This document shows positions 60,122 through 64,000 of a stretch of 64,000 nucleotides of DNA, piece after piece. The notes under the pieces are model-generated. The model did no database searches. It was not told the DNA's origin and saw nothing but the letters and a program-made list of their open reading frames with translations. The stretch is from Synechococcus lacustris. GTDB lineage: Bacteria; Cyanobacteriota; Cyanobacteriia; PCC-6307; Cyanobiaceae. Position numbers and translations under genes: made by a program. The stretch covers positions 1 through 64,000 of the forward strand of contig CAJAQB010000013.1 of the NCBI GenBank assembly GCA_903943975.1, given 5' to 3'. Position 1 is the stretch's first letter, and each line of letters starts with the position of its first letter.

Positions 60122-60742
60122 CTAGGGCTGGCTGACATTAATGATTAGCGAAGCAGGGTCCCAGGGCCAGTCCTCGGGACGGTTGCAGTTGCTTAGGGCC
60201 CGAGGCTCCATGGGGAGGCAACGGTGCGGTTGAGTGGCGATGAAGCGGTTAAGGCTACGTTCGCCGTTGCCCAGGGCCGCGGCGAGGTTGTTAGCCAGCT
60301 CCGCTGGATAAATGGCTGTGAGTGGTTGGCGCCGGCCTTCGCTACTAACAACCAACAGTGTCCTTAGGGGATGCCAGGCCGCCAATAGTTGCTGCAGATG
60401 TTCAGGTTGCAGTAACGGTAGGTCTATGGCCAAGAGCAGTAGATCCTCGCCAGGGTGTTGGTTCATCAGCCGACCTAGGGCCCGCAGGGGACCCTCCCAG
60501 GGGGCTGGTTCCTTCAGTAGCTCAAGGGCCACGGGCAACTGGGGGGCCAAGGTTGTCGCCAGTATTAGGTGATGGGGATGGCCACTGCAAAGGCTTAGCG
60601 GTAGGCCGCAGCCACTGGCCAATCTCAGGCTGCGTTCCAGCCAGGTGCCCCCCTCCGGGTGGGGTAGCAACGCCTTGTCGCGGCCCATGCGGCGGCTGGC
60701 GCCACCGCTGAGTAAGCAGCAGCGCAGGGCCGGTGGCGCCAT
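60122..60742 (-). CDS. mobA: Molybdenum cofactor guanylyltransferase
   Basis: 206 residues from ATG 60742; longer frames (60853 or 60901) would overlap the cyanase start and lack family sequence. CCLLSGGASRRMGRDKALLPHPEGG is the GTP-binding signature, then LLLAIDLPLLQPEHLQQLL (metal Asp), QPLTAIYPAEL and SLNRFIATQ. It attaches GMP to molybdopterin, giving the bis-MGD cofactor that NarB uses. About 109 bases from the divergent cynS. Confidence 0.93.
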   Translation of the reverse strand: MAPPALRCCLLSGGASRRMGRDKALLPHPEGGTWLERSLRLASGCGLPLSLCSGHPHHLILATTLAPQLPVALELLKEPAPWEGPLRALGRLMNQHPGEDLLLLAIDLPLLQPEHLQQLLAAWHPLRTLLVVSSEGRRQPLTAIYPAELANNLAAALGNGERSLNRFIATQPHRCLPMEPRALSNCNRPEDWPWDPASLIINVSQP

Positions 60743-60851
60743 CTTTTCAGCCGTGCTTGGGCGTGATAACTCATTTTGTAGCGGTTGTCGCCAACCGACT
60801 AAAGACTGATTCTTAAGGTCCCCTGGATCTTCTGTTTCAGCTTGCTGCGCC

Positions 60852-61304
60852 ATGGCTCTCTCACCCCTTACGGCTGTTCTGCTCACAGCCAAGCGCAGCA
60901 TGGGGCTCAGCTTTGCTGATCTCGGCCAGCGGCTTGGGGCGGATGAGGTGTGGGTGGCGAGCCTGATCTATGGCCAGGCCACGGCCACCCCAGGGCAGGT
61001 GGAGGCCTTGGTGCAGGCCCTGGGGCTGGAGGGGGACGGCGCTGAGTTGGCTAAGCAGCTCACTATTTATCCGGTAAAGGGGGCTCTCGATCCAGTTATT
61101 CCCACCGATCCGCTGCTCTATCGCTTCTACGAAATACTGCAGGTTTACGGCCTACCGCTTAAGGATGTGATTCAGGAGAAGTTTGGAGACGGGATAATGT
61201 CGGCCATAGACTTCAGCCTCAATGTGGATCGTCAGGATGATCCCAGGGGCGATCGGGTGGTGGTGACGATGAACGGCAAATTCCTGCCCTATGGGAAATG
61301 GTGA
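60852..61304 (+). CDS. cynS: Cyanate hydratase (cyanase)
   Basis: 150 residues, full length. The N-terminal HTH-like domain ([33 protein letters not shown]) and the C-terminal active site ([36 protein letters not shown], with Arg, Glu and Ser of the catalytic triad) are intact. It converts cyanate and bicarbonate to ammonia and CO2, giving nitrogen. It lies 20 bases before narB in the same direction. Confidence 0.97.
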   Translation: MALSPLTAVLLTAKRSMGLSFADLGQRLGADEVWVASLIYGQATATPGQVEALVQALGLEGDGAELAKQLTIYPVKGALDPVIPTDPLLYRFYEILQVYGLPLKDVIQEKFGDGIMSAIDFSLNVDRQDDPRGDRVVVTMNGKFLPYGKW

Positions 61305-61324
61305 GCTAGTTGGCTTACCCGCCG

Positions 61325-63460
61325 ATGGCATTAGAAACTCCAACGGCCTCTGCCCGGGCCCAATGCCCCTACTGCGGGGTGGGTTGTGGCCTTGAACTCT
61401 TGCCGCCAAAGCAGGGGCTGGTTTGGACCGCCAGGGGCGATCGCCAGCACCCTTCCTCCCTCGGCCAGGTGTGCGTGAAGGGGGCCACGGTTGGCGAAAC
61501 CTTGGATAAAAATCGCCTCACCCAAGCCCTTTGGCGCGATCAACTTGATCAAGAATTTAGGCCGATCAGTTGGGATGAGGCCCTTGGGCGCCTTGGGGAC
61601 CAGATCAAAGCAACCGTGGCGCACCAGGGGCCTAAGGGCTTGGCTGTCTATGGCTCTGGGCAATTCCTTACGGAGGACTATTACCTGGCCCAGAAATTAT
61701 TTAAGGGTTTTTTGGGTACAAATAACTTCGATGCCAATTCTCGGCTATGCATGAGTTCAGCGGTGGCAGGTTATGCCCGCAGCCTTGGTTCAGATGGCCC
61801 CCCTTGTTGTTATGACGACCTTGATGGCGCCAGTTTAGTGTTTCTGATTGGCACTAATACGGCTGATTGCCATCCGGTGCTTTGGCAGCGCTTACTTAAG
61901 CGCAAACGCCGGGACCCAGAAAGTCTTCGCCTGGTGGTGGTGGATCCCAGGCGCACCGCCACTGCCGCTGCGGCTGATTGGCACTTGGCGATTCGACCCG
62001 GTACGGATCTGGCCCTGCTCCATGGCCTTGGCCATTTGCTCAAGCAAGGCAACACCCTTGACCTTGGCTTTATCGCTGACCACACTGAAGGGTTTGATCG
62101 CTACAAAGAGCTGTTGCGGGCTTGGACGCCGCAGCGGGTTAGTGATATCTGCGGTATCGACCCCACGGAGCTGGAGGCCGTGGCCCAGGCCTGGGGGCAC
62201 AGCCCAGCGGTGCTCAGTGGTTGGTCGATGGGGGTGAACCAGTCGCAGGAAGGCAGTGCCACGGTGAGTGCCATCGTTAATTTGCACCTGCTCACTGGTC
62301 AGATTGGCAGGGCTGGTGCCGGTCCCTTTTCGCTCACTGGCCAGCCCAATGCCATGGGCGGCCGCGAGGCGGGGGGCTTGGCCCAGCTGCTGCCTGGGTA
62401 TCGCAGCGTCGCTGTTGCCGACCACCGGGCTGAGCTCGAGAGCCACTGGGGCCTGCCTGGGGGTTCGATCGCTGCGGAGCCTGGCCTCGATGTGTGGGCC
62501 CAGGTGGAGGCCATGGAGCGGGGTGAGTTGGGTCTTTGGTGGGTGGCTGCCACTAATCCGCTGGTGAGCTTGCCTTCCCTCGATCGGGTGCGGGCTGCGG
62601 CCCAGAACTGCCCCCTGGTGGTGCTCAGTGAGGCCTATGCCGGCACAGAAACCGCTGCGGTGGCCCACCTTGTACTGCCGGCCGCCCAGTGGAGTGAGAA
62701 GCAGGGGGTGATGACCAATTCGGAAAGGCGGGTCACCCTCTGCCGCCAGTTCCGACCGGCGCCCGGGGAGGCCCGGGCCGATTGGGCGATCTTTGCTGAG
62801 TTGGGGCGAAGGCTGGGATTTGGGGAGGCCTTTAGCTATGCCGATAGCAGTGAGGTGTTCGCCGAGTTTGTGGCGTTAACTGCTGGTCGTGTTTGCGACA
62901 TGGCCGGTCTTAGCCATCAGCTCCTGGCTGACCATGGCCCCCAGCAATGGCCGTTTAGCCAAGGCACCGCTCCTGGCGCTGGCACGGCTCGGCTTTACCT
63001 GGACCACTGTTTCCCAACGGCGACCGGTCGGGCTTTATTCCATTGCGACCAGCCCTTTGGTCTGGCGGAACCCCCCTGTGACTCGTATCCCCTGGTGCTC
63101 AGCGTTGGCCGTTACTTGGGCCATTGGCACACCATGACCCGCACGGCCCAGGTGCCAAGGTTGCTTAAGCAGCATCCTGAGGCGTTGCTGGAGGTGCATC
63201 CCCGCGATGGCGCCAGCCATGGACTAGTTGATGGGGGCTGGGCCGAGGTGCGCTCGCGGCGGGCGGCGATCAGCGCAAGGGTGCAGATAACTGATTTGAT
63301 CCGTCCTGGCACCGTGTTTTTGCCGATGCATTGGGGTGCTTCCCAGCCCAATCCCTGTGAGGCCAATCGTCTGATGCACGAGCTGGGTTGCCCCCACTCC
63401 AAGCAGCCGGAGTTGAAGGCTGCAGCGGTGAGGCTGACGCCATTGCCCCAGGGCGGGTAA
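61325..63460 (+). CDS. narB: Ferredoxin-nitrate reductase
   Basis: 711 residues from ATG 61325 (a TTG five codons upstream is possible). The 4Fe-4S cluster is CPYCGVGCGLEL with the fourth Cys in GQVCVKG. Molybdopterin-binding sequences are NSRLCMSSAVAGYARSLGSDGPPCCYDDLDGASL, GTNTADCHPVLWQRL, VVDPRRTATAAAADWHL, SLTGQPNAMGGREAGG and the C-terminal SVGRYLGHWHTMTRTAQVP. It reduces nitrate to nitrite with ferredoxin, and needs the MoaABCDE/MoeA/MobA products made nearby. It converges on the nrtD-like gene, 8 bases apart. Confidence 0.97.
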   Translation: MALETPTASARAQCPYCGVGCGLELLPPKQGLVWTARGDRQHPSSLGQVCVKGATVGETLDKNRLTQALWRDQLDQEFRPISWDEALGRLGDQIKATVAHQGPKGLAVYGSGQFLTEDYYLAQKLFKGFLGTNNFDANSRLCMSSAVAGYARSLGSDGPPCCYDDLDGASLVFLIGTNTADCHPVLWQRLLKRKRRDPESLRLVVVDPRRTATAAAADWHLAIRPGTDLALLHGLGHLLKQGNTLDLGFIADHTEGFDRYKELLRAWTPQRVSDICGIDPTELEAVAQAWGHSPAVLSGWSMGVNQSQEGSATVSAIVNLHLLTGQIGRAGAGPFSLTGQPNAMGGREAGGLAQLLPGYRSVAVADHRAELESHWGLPGGSIAAEPGLDVWAQVEAMERGELGLWWVAATNPLVSLPSLDRVRAAAQNCPLVVLSEAYAGTETAAVAHLVLPAAQWSEKQGVMTNSERRVTLCRQFRPAPGEARADWAIFAELGRRLGFGEAFSYADSSEVFAEFVALTAGRVCDMAGLSHQLLADHGPQQWPFSQGTAPGAGTARLYLDHCFPTATGRALFHCDQPFGLAEPPCDSYPLVLSVGRYLGHWHTMTRTAQVPRLLKQHPEALLEVHPRDGASHGLVDGGWAEVRSRRAAISARVQITDLIRPGTVFLPMHWGASQPNPCEANRLMHELGCPHSKQPELKAAAVRLTPLPQGG

Positions 63461-63468
63461 CTGGGTTT

Positions 63469-64000
63469 TTAGCCCCCCTGGCGTTCGTATAGAAACTCAA
63501 GGGCGCGGTTGCGAAGTTCTCCGTAACGGCGGTCGTGCAGCAGGGAATCGCGGTCACGGGGGCGATCAAAGGGAATTGTCAGGATTTCGCCAATGCTGGC
63601 GGAGGGGCCATTGGTGAGCATTACAACCCGATCGGAGAGAAATAGGGCTTCATCAATGTCGTGGGTGATCATTAGCACCGTGCAGGATTGCTGTCGCCAA
63701 AGGGCAAGTAATTCCTCTTGTAATTCCTCCTTGGTGATCGGATCTAGGGCCCCAAAGGGTTCATCTAGGATTAATACTGGAGGTTTCATCGCCATGGCCC
63801 TGGCAATCGCTACTCTCTGGCGCATGCCACCGGATAATTCGCCAGGGTGACAGTCAAGGGCATCACCTAAGCCAACGGTTTCGAGCATGGCCTTGGCTTC
63901 TGCCACCAATAATTTACGCGGTTCCCCCCGGCGGATTGAACGAAGGCCTAAGACCACATTCTCGAGGGCCGTTTTCCATGGCAGTAGGGCGTAGTTCTGA
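63469..64000 (-). CDS. nrtD: Nitrate/nitrite ABC transporter ATPase (NrtD-like), cut by window edge
   Basis: The C-terminal ~177 residues are in view. Q-loop region (QNYALLPWKTALENVVLGLR), signature HPGELSGGMRQRVAIARAMAMKPPVLILDEPFGALDP with Walker B, and switch His in MITHDIDEALFLSDRVVML are typical of the NrtD/SsuB/TauB subfamily. NPVTKEELQ-like sequence is PITKEELQEELL. With narB and cynS beside it, nitrate/nitrite (or cyanate) uptake is the likely role. The start lies beyond base 64000. Confidence 0.88.
   Translation of the reverse strand, partial: QNYALLPWKTALENVVLGLRSIRRGEPRKLLVAEAKAMLETVGLGDALDCHPGELSGGMRQRVAIARAMAMKPPVLILDEPFGALDPITKEELQEELLALWRQQSCTVLMITHDIDEALFLSDRVVMLTNGPSASIGEILTIPFDRPRDRDSLLHDRRYGELRNRALEFLYERQGG

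Overview
The window looks like a chromosomal segment of a high-GC picocyanobacterium of the Synechococcus/Cyanobium type. The supporting genes are CyanoQ (psbQ), heme oxygenase, an AcsF-type Mg-protoporphyrin ester cyclase, an aldehyde-deformylating oxygenase homologue, phytol kinase, a group 2 sigma factor, ferredoxin-type nitrate reductase (narB), cyanase, and several copies of the cyanobacterial HIP1 octamer GCGATCGC. No rRNA, tRNA or CRISPR array was seen.

Region 1 (1-10.1 kb) is an integron-like cassette array, read on the minus strand from a decayed integron integrase (9386-10085) towards base 1. Six attC-like sites (132-221, 954-1043, 1699-1790, 5245-5305, 7401-7489, 8222-8311) have paired arms with an extra base in the same arm, which fixes their orientation. 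The cassettes carry two near-identical RelE/HigA-type toxin-antitoxin (TA) modules, a MazEF module, the start of another MazE, a complete MamI-like restriction-modification pair, a TcmP plus Gp37/Gp68 (three-Cys-motif) pair, and a DUF2513 gene with an unknown neighbour.

Region 2 (10.2-30.4 kb) is core cyanobacterial DNA: thiO-psbQ, a GMC oxidoreductase, the phosphoketolase/acetate kinase operon, and a low-oxygen tetrapyrrole cluster. That cluster has ho-hemN on one side. On the other side is a four-gene operon in which every junction is a 4-base overlap: hemerythrin, acsF, glycosyltransferase and aldehyde-deformylating oxygenase homologue. A divergent ArsR-type regulator and a shared ACAACGTT motif at both promoters suggest one regulon. 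A pentapeptide-repeat protein, an AAA+/NapH-like fusion, purU, an O-antigen-ligase-like protein and a B12-type radical SAM protein follow.

Region 3 (30.4-41 kb) is AT-richer and accessory. It holds a wing-helix protein, a run of six small exported proteins (three sharing a C-terminal aromatic motif), a TPR protein, a LysR-like regulator behind an 11-G tract, VapC, an internally deleted hsdR and an MFS transporter.

Region 4 (41-51.3 kb) is core metabolism: acnB, DAHP synthase, phytol kinase, sigma factor, ppk, an MFS exporter, then remnants of guanine deaminase and another MFS gene.

Region 5 (51.6-64 kb) is molybdenum cofactor synthesis and nitrate assimilation: moaA, a sulfite-oxidase-like molybdoenzyme with its cytochrome b, moaC, moeA, moaE, moaD, moaB, mobA, cynS, narB and the start of an nrtD-like ATPase. 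hrpB sits among them. The moa/moe/mob products build the cofactor that NarB needs. Cyanase and the nitrate transporter ATPase complete a nitrogen-acquisition island.
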